A DNA stretch of 37,630 bases from Desulfamplus magnetovallimortis. Its GTDB lineage: Bacteria > Desulfobacterota > Desulfobacteria > Desulfobacterales > Desulfobacteraceae. Position 1 is the first letter of the stretch. Each line of letters begins with the position of its first letter. The translations under genes and the position numbers were made by a program. Shown piece after piece: positions 25,269-34,213 of the stretch. The stretch is from contig NZ_LT828540.1 in the NCBI RefSeq assembly GCF_900170035.1, positions 791,717 through 829,346 of the forward strand. The letters are read 5' to 3'. Below the pieces are notes generated by a model that was not told the origin of the DNA, did not search any database, and saw nothing but the letters and a program-made list of their open reading frames with translations.

Positions 25269-26717
25269 GTGAACTTAGAGCTTTTACAAACCATGAACAA
25301 AACCCCCCTTTATGAAAATGTGGCGCATAAAATTATAGGTCTTGTGGATGAAGGAACCTTTAACCCGGGAGACAGGGTTCCTTCCATCCGTGCTTTGAGC
25401 CATCAGCTTAAAGTGAGTATCAACACCATAAAGATGGCCTATGGATTTCTTGAAGATCACAGAATAATAGAAGCAAGACCCCAATCAGGGTACTATGTCT
25501 GCCCAAGACTTACAGCCATTCCAAGGGAACCTGAACCTGAAAACAGCGGCTTCAGGCTCCACCCTTCCGAGATTACATCAAGTGAGCTTGTGATGCAGGT
25601 TATGGGGGATGTCATGAATCCAAAGCTGATTCAGTTTGGAGCAGCAATTCCTGATCCGGAGCTTATTCCTGTTACCAGAATAAACCGAATACTTGCGTCA
25701 GAGTGCAGACGCTTTCCCGATGAAAGCACAGGCTACTCAATGCCTCCTGGCAATAAAAGACTTCGTACCCAGCTTGCCAGATTCATGATGAGAAGCGGAT
25801 GCACCCTTTCGCCGGATGAGATAATAATAACCAATGGTGCCACTGAAGCGGTTTTTCTGGCGCTCCGTACCCTGTGCAGCCCAGGGGATACACTGGCTGT
25901 CGGCACCCCCTTCTACTTCAACTTTTTACAACTTATCAAAAGCCTTGATCTAAAGGTGCTTGAAATTCCAATGTCTCCGGTTGATGGCATCAATATAAAA
26001 GCACTTGAAACAGCCTTGAAACAGCATAGTGTTCAGGCGTGTCTAATCATTTCCAATTTCAACAATCCCCTTGGAAACTGCATGGCAGACAGGGCAAAAA
26101 AAAGAGTGTTGCAACTTCTTAAAAGTCACAATGTACCGCTGATTGAAGATGATATTAATGGTGATCTTTCCTTTTCAGCCCGCCGCCCTTCAGTAATAAA
26201 GTCATGGGACAGTGACGGAGATGCACTGCTCTGCTCTTCATTTTCAAAAACCCTTGCACCAGGCTACCGAATAGGATGGATTGCCCCTGGTCGCTATTTT
26301 GATGCTGTAAAACGCCAGAAACTTGTGACCAACATAGCCACCCCTGCCCCCACTCAGCTTGCAATGGCTGAATTCCTTGTCAGCGGCGGCTATGAACACC
26401 ATTTGAGAACTATCAGAAAAGCATATGCAAAAAAGGTAATGCAGATGGCAGATGCTGTGGGGCAATATTTTCCGGAAGGTACCAGGGTAACCCGTCCAGA
26501 AGGCGGTTTTACCCTCTGGATTGAGCTACCACAGGGAACGGACAGCCTTGAACTTTATGGCATGGCACATAAAAAGGGGATATCCATTGCACCAGGAGCG
26601 ATCTTTTCAACAACGGATCTTTTCAGACATTGCATTAGGCTTAATGCAGCATTATGGTCAGACAGTACAAAGTGGGCAGTCAAGGAGCTTGGAAAGATGG
26701 CCTGTGATATTCAATAA
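25269..26717 (+). CDS. MocR/GntR-type regulator with PLP aminotransferase-like domain
   Basis: This 482-residue protein joins an N-terminal GntR winged-helix domain (about 12-80, PLYENVAHKIIGLVDEG and RVPSIRALSHQLKVSINTIK) to a fold-type I aminotransferase domain (about 110-480). The PLP lysine is Lys327 in SSFSKTLAPGYRIGW. ISNFNNPLGN and LIEDDINGDL match the other cofactor-binding motifs. MocR proteins sense amino acids or PLP adducts and regulate adjacent transport or metabolic genes; here the target is probably the EamA permease just upstream. The start is GTG at 25269 or ATG at 25293; neither has a clear ribosome site. An inverted repeat lies upstream. Catalytic aminotransferase activity is not excluded but is unusual for the family. 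Confidence 0.9.
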   Translation: MNLELLQTMNKTPLYENVAHKIIGLVDEGTFNPGDRVPSIRALSHQLKVSINTIKMAYGFLEDHRIIEARPQSGYYVCPRLTAIPREPEPENSGFRLHPSEITSSELVMQVMGDVMNPKLIQFGAAIPDPELIPVTRINRILASECRRFPDESTGYSMPPGNKRLRTQLARFMMRSGCTLSPDEIIITNGATEAVFLALRTLCSPGDTLAVGTPFYFNFLQLIKSLDLKVLEIPMSPVDGINIKALETALKQHSVQACLIISNFNNPLGNCMADRAKKRVLQLLKSHNVPLIEDDINGDLSFSARRPSVIKSWDSDGDALLCSSFSKTLAPGYRIGWIAPGRYFDAVKRQKLVTNIATPAPTQLAMAEFLVSGGYEHHLRTIRKAYAKKVMQMADAVGQYFPEGTRVTRPEGGFTLWIELPQGTDSLELYGMAHKKGISIAPGAIFSTTDLFRHCIRLNAALWSDSTKWAVKELGKMACDIQ

Positions 26718-26807
26718 ACATCCATGATTGTTGATGCATCACAAAATACCGTTAAAGTCGTTTTATTTCAGTATATTACGGAGATTTTTCAATAAAGGAG
26801 ATACAAT

Positions 26808-27257
26808 ATGAAAAAAACACTTCCCGCAAGTATGTTTTTAAGTGTAATTTTAATGCTTGGATGCGGCGGAACAGCCCCCTCTTCCAGTGTCAAAACAGGA
26901 GAGCTGGCCCCTTGCCCTGGAAAACCCAACTGTGTATCCAGTCTGGCGGAAGATAAAAAACATTTTATTGAACCGTTTTCATATACAAGCGGAAAGAAAG
27001 AGGCAATGGAAGAGCTAAAAGCCATTATCTCCAAACAAAAGAGGATGACGATTGTCAGTGAAACAGAAAATTATCTCCATGTGGAATCCAGAACAAAATT
27101 TTTCAAATTTGTGGATGATGTGGAATTTTACTTTCCTGATGATGAGCAGATTATTCATATAAGATCTGCATCACGATTAGGTTATTCGGATCTTGGAGTA
27201 AACAGAAAACGTATGGAAGGAATAAGAGAGCTTTTCATAAAAAAAACAAAGCATTAA
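26808..27257 (+). CDS. DUF1499-family lipoprotein
   Basis: The 149-residue protein has a short signal peptide ending in ILMLGC, a lipobox with Cys19 as the acylated residue, so it should be membrane-anchored in the periplasm. The mature part matches DUF1499 (PF07386): CPGKPNCVSSLAEDKKHF near the start, LHVESRTKFFKFVDDVEFYF in the middle and IHIRSASRLGYSDLGVNRKR at the end. The function of this family is unknown. AAAGGAGAT precedes the ATG closely. It is 90 nt after the MocR gene on the same strand, but it may have its own promoter. Confidence 0.9.
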   Translation: MKKTLPASMFLSVILMLGCGGTAPSSSVKTGELAPCPGKPNCVSSLAEDKKHFIEPFSYTSGKKEAMEELKAIISKQKRMTIVSETENYLHVESRTKFFKFVDDVEFYFPDDEQIIHIRSASRLGYSDLGVNRKRMEGIRELFIKKTKH

Positions 27258-27595
27258 TGACATGTTTAATCTATCGTTCCATTTTAATGATAAATTGCTT
27301 CGGCTTTTAATCTCCTCAAAGCCGACACTTATGATCTTTTGAGCCTTGTCAACATTGTCTGAATCAGGATGTCCAAGATTAACAAGATAAGGCAGGATTA
27401 TTTATCCTGAGCATCCTTTTCATCCTGGTTATCCTGATTCAGACAAATTCAATAACTGCTCAAAAAGCAATAAGGTGTCGATTTTGAGAATCTCACCAGT
27501 AAAAAGGAAAAACACTTTTGAGACGATGTTAAGGACGTCTTAAAAACCAATCAACACCTGAAGACAAGAATGAGTTCATACGCTTTGGAGAAAAG
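27258..27595. other. 338-nt intergenic region upstream of mcrB
   Basis: Most of this space is copy 2 of the palindromic element. The last 100 nt before mcrB should hold its promoter and the ribosome site TTTGGAG, 5 nt before ATG at 27596. No other ORF is supported. Confidence 0.55.
27315..27488. repeat. Palindromic dispersed element, copy 2 (CTGAATCAGGAT type)
   Basis: Outer arms CTCAAAGCCGACA (27315-27327) and TGTCGATTTTGAG (27476-27488), and inner arms starting TGTCTGAATCAGGAT at 27356 and ending ATCCTGATTCAGACA at 27445, match copy 1 in order and orientation. It ends about 108 nt before the mcrB start codon. Confidence 0.88.
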
Positions 27596-29803
27596 ATGAC
27601 AGATACAAATCATAAAAAACCGGAAACAAAGGTCTGCTGGTTTGTCGGAGCTAACTTCGGAGGAACAGAGGATCAAACATCTCGTTTCATCAATGAAGGT
27701 ATTTGGGAAACTTTAAATCCTGGAGAAAAAGATGTTGCTTTTGTAAAATCGATGCAACCAGGTGACCCTATCGCAATAAAATCGGCCTATGTTAGGAAAC
27801 ATAATCTGCCGTTTAACAATCGTGGAAATTCAGTATCAGTTATGGCAATCAAGGCAATTGGTACGGTGAAAGAGAATCCTGGAAATGGTTTCAGTGTTCT
27901 TGTGGATTGGAGTGTAGCTGAACCTATTAGGGAGTGGTATTTTTATACATATAGATCAACCATATGGAGGGTTTTACCCGGAGATTGGGCTGCTGACGGG
28001 TTGATTGAATTTACTTTTGAAGGTAAAGAGCAAGACATAGACAGGTTCCGAAACGCATCATACTGGAAGGAACGCTTTGGGGATAATGCAGTAGATAAGC
28101 GGCGTTTCAAATGGACAGGCTTTTATGAGACATTTGCAGACAAACTATTATCTTACAGAAATAATCGCTCAAAGTTAATAGCTAAGCTTCATGAATTATC
28201 AGCATCTACTGCAAAAGGCTTTAACATTTTGAATGATGAACTTGAAAAAGGTATCAAATCTCCTCTTGAAGATATTTGTCCATTTACAGTCATTGGTCTT
28301 TTTAACCGGGGTATCACAGATGAAAATCGCATTAACATAGCGTCAGAATTAAAAAAATTTCTTGAAATTGATGAATCAGTTCCAAATTCATTTGAAGGTA
28401 TTCCACTACTGAACAATCAAAATACCTGGTTGTTCAGTTATGCATATAAACGTCAAGATGATGATATTGAGACTCTTTGGGAAATATTTTCAAAGGCTAT
28501 TGAATTTGCAGATTCTAACGATGAGGAATCCCGATCTGAATTCATTAAAGCATATAATGACGCAATAGGCAGGAACATGGTCGGATGGAAGTTGTCCATG
28601 GGGCTATACTGGGTTCGTCCATGGACTTTTACAACTCTCGATAACCAGTCACGGGAATACATCGAAAAAAAACTCAACATCCAGATCGGCATGAACGGCC
28701 CCAAGGGTCGCTGTAATGCTGAGGATTATCTTACGGTTCTGGATATCCTTGAGGCTCGCTTTAAAGAGGACGGGTATCCGGTACACTCATTTCCAGAACT
28801 TTCCCTTGCCGCCTGGCATTTTAAGGATAATCAATCTTTCCAAGAAACAGATACAAATAATTCAGAATTGGAGAATGATGACGCTGATATCATAGAAAAC
28901 ATTATTGCTCCCATTGAGCCATATTCATTAGATAACATCCTTACGGATGGATGTTTTGTCGAAAGAGATAAACTTAAAACAATTCTCGAACGGCTTAGGA
29001 CAAAAAAGAATCTTATCCTCCAAGGCCCGCCAGGTACTGGAAAGACATGGCTGGCAAAAAGGCTGGCATTTGCCTTGATGGGAGAACGCGATGACAGCAA
29101 ACTCCGAGCTGTGCAGTTCCATCCAAATCTTTCATACGAAGATTTCATCCGAGGTTGGCGCCCCATGGGAGACGGAAAGCTCACTATGGTGGATGGCCCT
29201 TTCCTGGAAATTATGAAGTCAGCTTCCAAAGAAGCTACATCTAAATATGTTGTTGTAATTGAAGAGATCAATCGCGGGAACCCGGCCCAAATTTTCGGAG
29301 AGATGCTGACACTTCTTGAAGTGGATAAACGGACGCCCAATGAGGCATTGGAACTTTCCTACAAAAGATCGGACGGAGAACGTCTATTTATTCCGGACAA
29401 TTTATACGTTATAGGAACTATGAACGTTGCCGACCGTTCTTTGGCGTTAGTGGATTTTGCACTTCGGCGACGTTTTGCATTCATAGATCTGGAACCCTCA
29501 CTTGGAAAACTCTGGCGGGATTGGGTCCAATCACAATGCGGAATTGATCCTACAATTCTCATTGAAATTGAAAAACGGATTCTTACCCTGAACAATGAAA
29601 TATCAGATGACACAAGCCTGGGACCTCAATTTCGGATAGGTCACAGTTATGTAACACCTCCATTTGGAATTCCAATCAATGATGCCAGAGAATGGTTTCG
29701 TCAGGTAGTTGAGACAGAAATCGCTCCATTGCTGGATGAATACTGGTTCGACGGACTCGATAAGGCAAAAAAAGCAAAAGAGCGCCTTCTTGAAGGGTTT
29801 TAA
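27596..29803 (+). CDS. mcrB: McrB-like AAA+ GTPase subunit of a modification-dependent restriction system
   Basis: This 735-residue protein ends in an McrB-type AAA+ domain. Walker A is GPPGTGKT (477-484), Walker B VVVIEEINRGNPAQIFGEML (552-571), and the McrB signature TMNVADRS (608-615) is followed by the sensor region FALRRRFAF. McrB hydrolyses GTP and, with McrC, translocates and cleaves DNA carrying modified bases. The N-terminus (about 10-165) starts VCWFVGANFGG and has PGDPIAIKSAYVRKHNLPF; I read it as a PUA/EVE-like base-recognition domain (inference). Residues 190-410 form a further helical region typical of long McrB homologues. mcrC starts 5 nt after the stop. The modification recognised is unknown. 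Confidence 0.9.
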   Translation: MTDTNHKKPETKVCWFVGANFGGTEDQTSRFINEGIWETLNPGEKDVAFVKSMQPGDPIAIKSAYVRKHNLPFNNRGNSVSVMAIKAIGTVKENPGNGFSVLVDWSVAEPIREWYFYTYRSTIWRVLPGDWAADGLIEFTFEGKEQDIDRFRNASYWKERFGDNAVDKRRFKWTGFYETFADKLLSYRNNRSKLIAKLHELSASTAKGFNILNDELEKGIKSPLEDICPFTVIGLFNRGITDENRINIASELKKFLEIDESVPNSFEGIPLLNNQNTWLFSYAYKRQDDDIETLWEIFSKAIEFADSNDEESRSEFIKAYNDAIGRNMVGWKLSMGLYWVRPWTFTTLDNQSREYIEKKLNIQIGMNGPKGRCNAEDYLTVLDILEARFKEDGYPVHSFPELSLAAWHFKDNQSFQETDTNNSELENDDADIIENIIAPIEPYSLDNILTDGCFVERDKLKTILERLRTKKNLILQGPPGTGKTWLAKRLAFALMGERDDSKLRAVQFHPNLSYEDFIRGWRPMGDGKLTMVDGPFLEIMKSASKEATSKYVVVIEEINRGNPAQIFGEMLTLLEVDKRTPNEALELSYKRSDGERLFIPDNLYVIGTMNVADRSLALVDFALRRRFAFIDLEPSLGKLWRDWVQSQCGIDPTILIEIEKRILTLNNEISDDTSLGPQFRIGHSYVTPPFGIPINDAREWFRQVVETEIAPLLDEYWFDGLDKAKKAKERLLEGF

Positions 29804-29808
29804 TACCC

Positions 29809-30909
29809 ATGACGGAAATGATATCAAACATCAATGAAAAAATTGGTCTAATCGGACGCATTCCAGTGCGTAATCTATGGCTTCTTATGCTATACGCATC
29901 CCATCTATTCCGGGACATGGAAAAAGATAACATAGCTGTGGAGGAAAACCCGGATGATATTCCTGATCTTGTGGCAGAAATATTATGTCGTCAGGTTGAA
30001 CGTCGAATCCAAAGAAATTTGAGTTATGGTTACCAAACAGAAAAAGCTGTTCTTAGTCGCGTTCGGGGGCGTATAGACTTACTAAATACCGAAAGAAACC
30101 GCCTGCTTGACCGAGGAAAAATAGCGTGCAGTTTTGATCAACTTACAGTTAATACTATCCGTAATCGTTTTGTCAGGGCAGCTCTTGAAAACATATCAAA
30201 TAGTGTTAAACGTACTCCACTGGCTCGCAAATGCCGATCGCTGGCAGGCAGTCTAAGAAATATGGGAGTAACCGGAGAATGCCCGGGAAGATCCCAAATT
30301 TCTGTTGAGCGCTTTGGAAGAAATGATACTGAGGACAAACCAATGGTTGAAGCTGCGCATCTGGCGTTTAACCTTGCCTTGCCAACGGAAGCGTCAGGAA
30401 CAAAAAAACTCACTTCACCGGATAGAGAAATTCACTGGATCAGGAAGCTCTATGAGAAAGGGATTGCAGGCTTCTACAATGTTTTACTCTCTGAGCAAGG
30501 ATGGAGTGTAGTTGCAGGTAAAACGGTGGGTTGGCTTATTGAATGTAAGAGTCCGGGTATCGACAAAATTCTTCCGACTATGAAAACCGATATTATTTTG
30601 GATCATCATAGTTCAGGACGCAGAATTGTCATTGATACTAAATTCAACAGCATAGTGACACACGGCTGGTATCGTGAAGAAACACTGCGAAGCGGATATA
30701 TATATCAGATTTACACTTATTTAAGATCCCAGGAAAATAATGGGGACCCCCTTTCAGCAAGCGCAACAGGATTGCTGTTACATCCCTCAGTGGGTAATAT
30801 GGTGAATGAGAGCATAGTCATCCAAAACCATGAAATTCGATTCGCCACCGTCGATCTTGGTGCAACTGCAAAAGAAATACGCAAACAACTTTTACATGTT
30901 ATTAAGTGA
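29809..30909 (+). CDS. mcrC: McrC-like PD-(D/E)XK nuclease subunit
   Basis: The 366-residue protein has the McrC layout. An N-terminal region (IPVRNLWLLMLYASHLFRD, then VERRIQRNLSYGYQ and VRGRIDL) contacts McrB. A C-terminal nuclease core follows, in which LPTMKTDIIL supplies the first acidic residue (Asp261) and RRIVIDTKFN the D-x-K (Asp276, Lys278). McrC stimulates the GTPase of McrB and cuts the DNA. Active-site residues look intact. The 5-nt gap to mcrB indicates a single transcript. No methyltransferase is adjacent, as expected for a type IV system. The nuclease assignment follows from the family and not from any activity seen here. Confidence 0.9.
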   Translation: MTEMISNINEKIGLIGRIPVRNLWLLMLYASHLFRDMEKDNIAVEENPDDIPDLVAEILCRQVERRIQRNLSYGYQTEKAVLSRVRGRIDLLNTERNRLLDRGKIACSFDQLTVNTIRNRFVRAALENISNSVKRTPLARKCRSLAGSLRNMGVTGECPGRSQISVERFGRNDTEDKPMVEAAHLAFNLALPTEASGTKKLTSPDREIHWIRKLYEKGIAGFYNVLLSEQGWSVVAGKTVGWLIECKSPGIDKILPTMKTDIILDHHSSGRRIVIDTKFNSIVTHGWYREETLRSGYIYQIYTYLRSQENNGDPLSASATGLLLHPSVGNMVNESIVIQNHEIRFATVDLGATAKEIRKQLLHVIK

Positions 30910-30944
30910 TACATCCAATGAAAACAGAATGTGCCCAAGGCTGA

Positions 30945-31097
30945 CTAATTGGCCAACTTTCCGGTGATGCGCTTGATAGCCTTGTCGAATTTTAGTTTCC
31001 AGCAAAAATCCGGCAAAGATATACTAACGCTGTACGGGAACTTGCAGATCGTGGCACATGGAACACCATTGTCGGACATCCCATTGATGATTCATAA
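30945..31097 (+). pseudogene. Possible remnant of a third gene after mcrC
   Basis: One frame reads LIGQLSGDALDSLVEF, then a TAG, then FPAKIRQRYTNAVRELADRG and a short tail ending at TAA (31095-31097). The composition is protein-like on both sides of the single internal stop, and no start codon or ribosome site is present. It may be the 3' remains of a gene lost after the McrBC pair, or of an older resident. I do not recognise its family. Confidence 0.25.
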
Positions 31098-31300
31098 ATG
31101 GCGCTTCTTGCCAGGATGTTGGTGAAAACAGGCTTTTATGACCCGTAAAAAGCCAGGAAGGGATATCAATATTGATTGCGTTCCAGTCATTTGACTGTGG
31201 CATGACCATATCCGCAGGATTACACAGACTCTCCAATCCGGACAGTCAGGCCAACGGTAGAATGATGCCAATCCGCTCGATATTTTGGAAAGCAGGTTTA

Positions 31301-31422
31301 TGTTGTATCAGGATGCCCAAGATAAGCAGGATAATTTATCCTGAACATCATGTTAATCCTGGTTATCCTTATTCAGACAAATGCAATAACTTCTGAAAAT
31401 TCAATAAGATGTGGATTTTGAG
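31301..31422. repeat. Palindromic dispersed element, truncated copy 3
   Basis: From TGTTGTATCAGGAT (31301) through CCTTATTCAGACA to GATTTTGAG (31422), the sequence matches the inner palindrome and the right arm of copies 1 and 2 in the same orientation. The left outer arm is missing and the inner arms have several substitutions, so it is an older or truncated copy. Confidence 0.75.
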
Positions 31423-31522
31423 AAAGCATCAATTGCAAACGCCATCTCATCACAAAAGGACTTTACTCTTTTCAGGCAACGCCCCTCGAAAAATGACGTA
31501 TGCCCCAAAGTCTTGAATTTTT

Positions 31523-33943
31523 TTATTGTAAAGCCAATGCTTCACGCAACCTGACACTAAGCTCCTGCCTTGAGAACGGTTTTTGAATGAAGTAAACCCC
31601 CTCATCCAGAATGCCGTGATGGGCTATGACGTTGGCAGTGTAGCCGGACATGAAAAGACACTTGAGATCCGGATGGATGGCTAAAATATTCTCAGCCAGA
31701 TCCCGTCCGTTCATTTCAGGCATAACCACGTCGGTTAAAAGCAGATGTATCATGCCCCCATATTCCCTGGCATAGCCAAGGGCTTCGCCAATGGAATTAG
31801 CTGCCAGAACCTTATAACCAAGCTTTTTGAGCATCATGGTCGTCATTTTAAGAATCGTTGGATCATCGTCAACCACCAGAACTGTCTCTTGACCGTGTTC
31901 TGGAAGAAGTTCCTTTACCTTCTCATGCAGGGATTCCCTACTGGCTTTGTGCCGAGACAGATATATTTTGAAGGTTGTCCCATTTCCCGGCTCGCTGTAA
32001 ACATTGACAAACCCATTGTTCTGCTTGACTGCCCCGTAAACCGTGGCCAGACCCAACCCAGTCCCTTTTCCTGCTCCCTTGGTTGTGAAAAATGGCTCAA
32101 ATATGTTGCCAAGTGTCTCTGCATCCATGCCACACCCGTTATCGCTGACTGCCAGAGCCACATATTCACCAGTGAGAAATCCAGGGTGATTGATGCAGTA
32201 GTCGTCGTCAAATCGGGTGTTTGCAGTTTCTATGGTGATTTTTCCCACATCGGATATTGCGTCACGGGCATTGACGCAAAGGTTGGCAAGAATTTGATCA
32301 ATCTGGCTGGGATCCATTTTCACCGGCCACACATCCTCTCCAGGTATCCACACCAGATCTATATCCTCCCCGATGAGCCGCTTTAACATATTGATCATTC
32401 CAGCTACGGTTGTGTTTATGTCTATTACCTTGGGGGATATGGTTTGTTTGCGGGCAAAAGCCAGTAGTTGCCGGGTAAGATCTGCGGATTGCTCACCAGC
32501 CTTTTTGATCTCATTTAATGATTCGTAAAGTGGCTGGGCCGGGTCAATATCTTCCATGGCCATCTCTGCGTAGCCTGTGATTACACTGAGCTTGTTGTTG
32601 AAATCGTGTGCCACACCTCCTGCCAGACGACCCACGGCTTCCATCTTCTGGGCCTGTCGAAATTTTTCATCAAGCTCCATCCACTCTTTTTCTGCCACCT
32701 TGATTTCAGTGATGTCCCGAAATTCAACAACCCTGACCTTTTTCCCCCTGTAGGGAATATTTCTGGCCTCAAGCCGCAGTGGATAAACCTCTCCGTTTTT
32801 GCGAACACCTTCTGCCTCATAGGCCTTTTCGTATCCGGACTCAATGTTCCTGATAACCTTGTCACGGGTATCGTCGGAGATGAGATTCAAACCGTTCATG
32901 CCGATAAGTTCATCATATTCAAAACCTGTGATCTCGGACAATCCTCTGTTGCACTCAAGGATGATACCTTTATCATGAATGGCAATACCGCCAAAAGATG
33001 CATTGTGAAGCGACCTGAACCGCTCTTCACTTTCCTTAAGTGCCAAATCAGCCTTTTGGGCTTCGGTAATGTCACGCAGGAAACAAACCAATTGTCCACC
33101 GTCTTCCTGACGAAACTGGATACTCACTTCAACATCAAAGAGAGTTCCATCTTTACGCCGGTGCCTGGATTCAAAGCGATCACTTCCTTTTAATATGATC
33201 TTTTGTACCCGTTCAGCTATCTGTTCCTTTGTTTTATTAATATCAAGATCCGAGATGTGCATGGTCATAAGCTCATCTGCACTGTAACCACTCATCCCGC
33301 AGTAGGTCTCATTGACTTCTAACAACATGCCTTTGATATCTGTTAACCAATAGCCATCCATTGCAGATTTTAGTATGGATATGTGACGCTTTTCATTGAG
33401 TTCTAATCTTTTCCGGTTTTCAATATCCTTTAGCTCTTTTAAGCCGTTTTCGGATATAACTGAAATCAAATTCTTAAAAAAATGCAAGCTGGCATTCAAT
33501 TGTTTTTGTGTCCAGACCGGCACTTTTTTAACTGCCTTCAGGTAAGCTTCTTCGTCAAAATCATACTTTCCAGCCTGTACACGAAAAAATTCCAAATCAG
33601 GCTCTTGTAGAAAAAACTGACCGGTCAGGAAATTTCCATAATGTACACCATCAATGATAATAGGGATGGCATTCACAAAAAGACCAAGGGGACAACTGTA
33701 AGTAACTGTCTGCTTTTCTTCACAAAGATGATCTTTAATGGATTGATTGCTCCTTATGCAAAGCCTTTCAGTATCCTTGTTTTTTCTGTGAAACCTGGTG
33801 CAGATCTCCTGCCATGCAGTTGCTGTGAGAATGTTCCCATCATTATCTAAAATTGAGGATGAAAAGGAACAGATTTCATTCAAGCTATCCTGAAGTTCCT
33901 GAAAAAATTTAATATCAATAAGATCCTGAAGTTTATATTTCAT
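31523..33943 (-). CDS. PocR-PAS-PAS hybrid histidine kinase with C-terminal receiver
   Basis: The 806-residue soluble protein carries a PocR sensory domain (about 1-170) with four spaced cysteines (48, 62, 74, 84). Two PAS domains follow (about 187-295 and 305-415; NAS-FGGIAIHD, VEFRDITE). Then come the HisKA domain with phospho-accepting His446 in GGVAHDFNNKLSVI, a HATPase domain (NLCVNARDAI, DNGCGM, GKGTGLGLATVYG) and a receiver with Asp738 (LLLTDVVMPEMNG) and Lys788. PocR domains are thought to bind small organic ligands such as diols; cysteines suggest metal or redox sensing here (inference). There are no membrane helices. No obvious output regulator is adjacent; the REC-HDOD gene lies 1.5 kb upstream. 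GGAGC precedes the ATG. Confidence 0.9.
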   Translation of the reverse strand: MKYKLQDLIDIKFFQELQDSLNEICSFSSSILDNDGNILTATAWQEICTRFHRKNKDTERLCIRSNQSIKDHLCEEKQTVTYSCPLGLFVNAIPIIIDGVHYGNFLTGQFFLQEPDLEFFRVQAGKYDFDEEAYLKAVKKVPVWTQKQLNASLHFFKNLISVISENGLKELKDIENRKRLELNEKRHISILKSAMDGYWLTDIKGMLLEVNETYCGMSGYSADELMTMHISDLDINKTKEQIAERVQKIILKGSDRFESRHRRKDGTLFDVEVSIQFRQEDGGQLVCFLRDITEAQKADLALKESEERFRSLHNASFGGIAIHDKGIILECNRGLSEITGFEYDELIGMNGLNLISDDTRDKVIRNIESGYEKAYEAEGVRKNGEVYPLRLEARNIPYRGKKVRVVEFRDITEIKVAEKEWMELDEKFRQAQKMEAVGRLAGGVAHDFNNKLSVITGYAEMAMEDIDPAQPLYESLNEIKKAGEQSADLTRQLLAFARKQTISPKVIDINTTVAGMINMLKRLIGEDIDLVWIPGEDVWPVKMDPSQIDQILANLCVNARDAISDVGKITIETANTRFDDDYCINHPGFLTGEYVALAVSDNGCGMDAETLGNIFEPFFTTKGAGKGTGLGLATVYGAVKQNNGFVNVYSEPGNGTTFKIYLSRHKASRESLHEKVKELLPEHGQETVLVVDDDPTILKMTTMMLKKLGYKVLAANSIGEALGYAREYGGMIHLLLTDVVMPEMNGRDLAENILAIHPDLKCLFMSGYTANVIAHHGILDEGVYFIQKPFSRQELSVRLREALALQ

Positions 33944-33997
33944 GGTTCTGCTCCGAAAGGAATTTTATCATTTAGATTGGGCATCGTTCATTTATCG

Positions 33998-34136
33998 GTT
34001 TACACTTTTTGAGGCTTATTCTTTTGTCTGAATCACGGATTAAACGGATTAAAAGATTACACTGATTGAAAAAATCTGTGTAATCAGCGTAATCTGTGGC
34101 AATCCGTGATTCATACAATTAAAGAAAAGTGTAAAC
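33998..34136. repeat. Second palindromic element family (TGAATCACGGATT type)
   Basis: Outer arms GTTTACACTTTTT (33998-34010) and AAAAGTGTAAAC (34125-34136) enclose inner arms TGAATCACGGATT and AATCCGTGATTCA. Between them lie ATTACACTGATT- and AATCTGTGTAATC-type steps. It is a nested palindrome like the CTGAATCAGG element but distinct in sequence. It lies upstream of the hybrid kinase gene and downstream of the GIY-YIG-like gene. Confidence 0.82.
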
Positions 34137-34213
34137 TACTTTTAAGCTGATATGAAGGATGCCTTAGATTGCAACAAAAAAAATAATAATGGCCTATTTC
34201 CCGGGATATTTTG

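Larger units (their letters stand above)
30910..31522. other. 613-nt region after mcrC: decayed coding sequence and truncated repeat
   Basis: The region begins with a stretch that still reads like protein (listed separately). It continues through AT-moderate sequence with no recognisable gene and then holds truncated copy 3 of the palindromic element. The last 100 nt precede the stop of the convergent kinase gene. The short ORFs on either strand here have no ribosome site or family resemblance. Confidence 0.5.

Noticed and set aside
28831-29340. Minus-strand ORF of 169 codons opposite mcrB
   Set aside because: It is a shadow of the conserved AAA+ domain and its serine-rich composition is that of antisense translation.
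31024-31236. 70-codon minus-strand ORF after mcrC
   Set aside because: No ribosome site or family match; its end overlaps the more protein-like plus-strand remnant.
31745-32386. Plus-strand ORF of 213 codons opposite the hybrid kinase
   Set aside because: It is antisense to conserved HisKA, HATPase and receiver coding sequence, has no ribosome site and shows no family motif.
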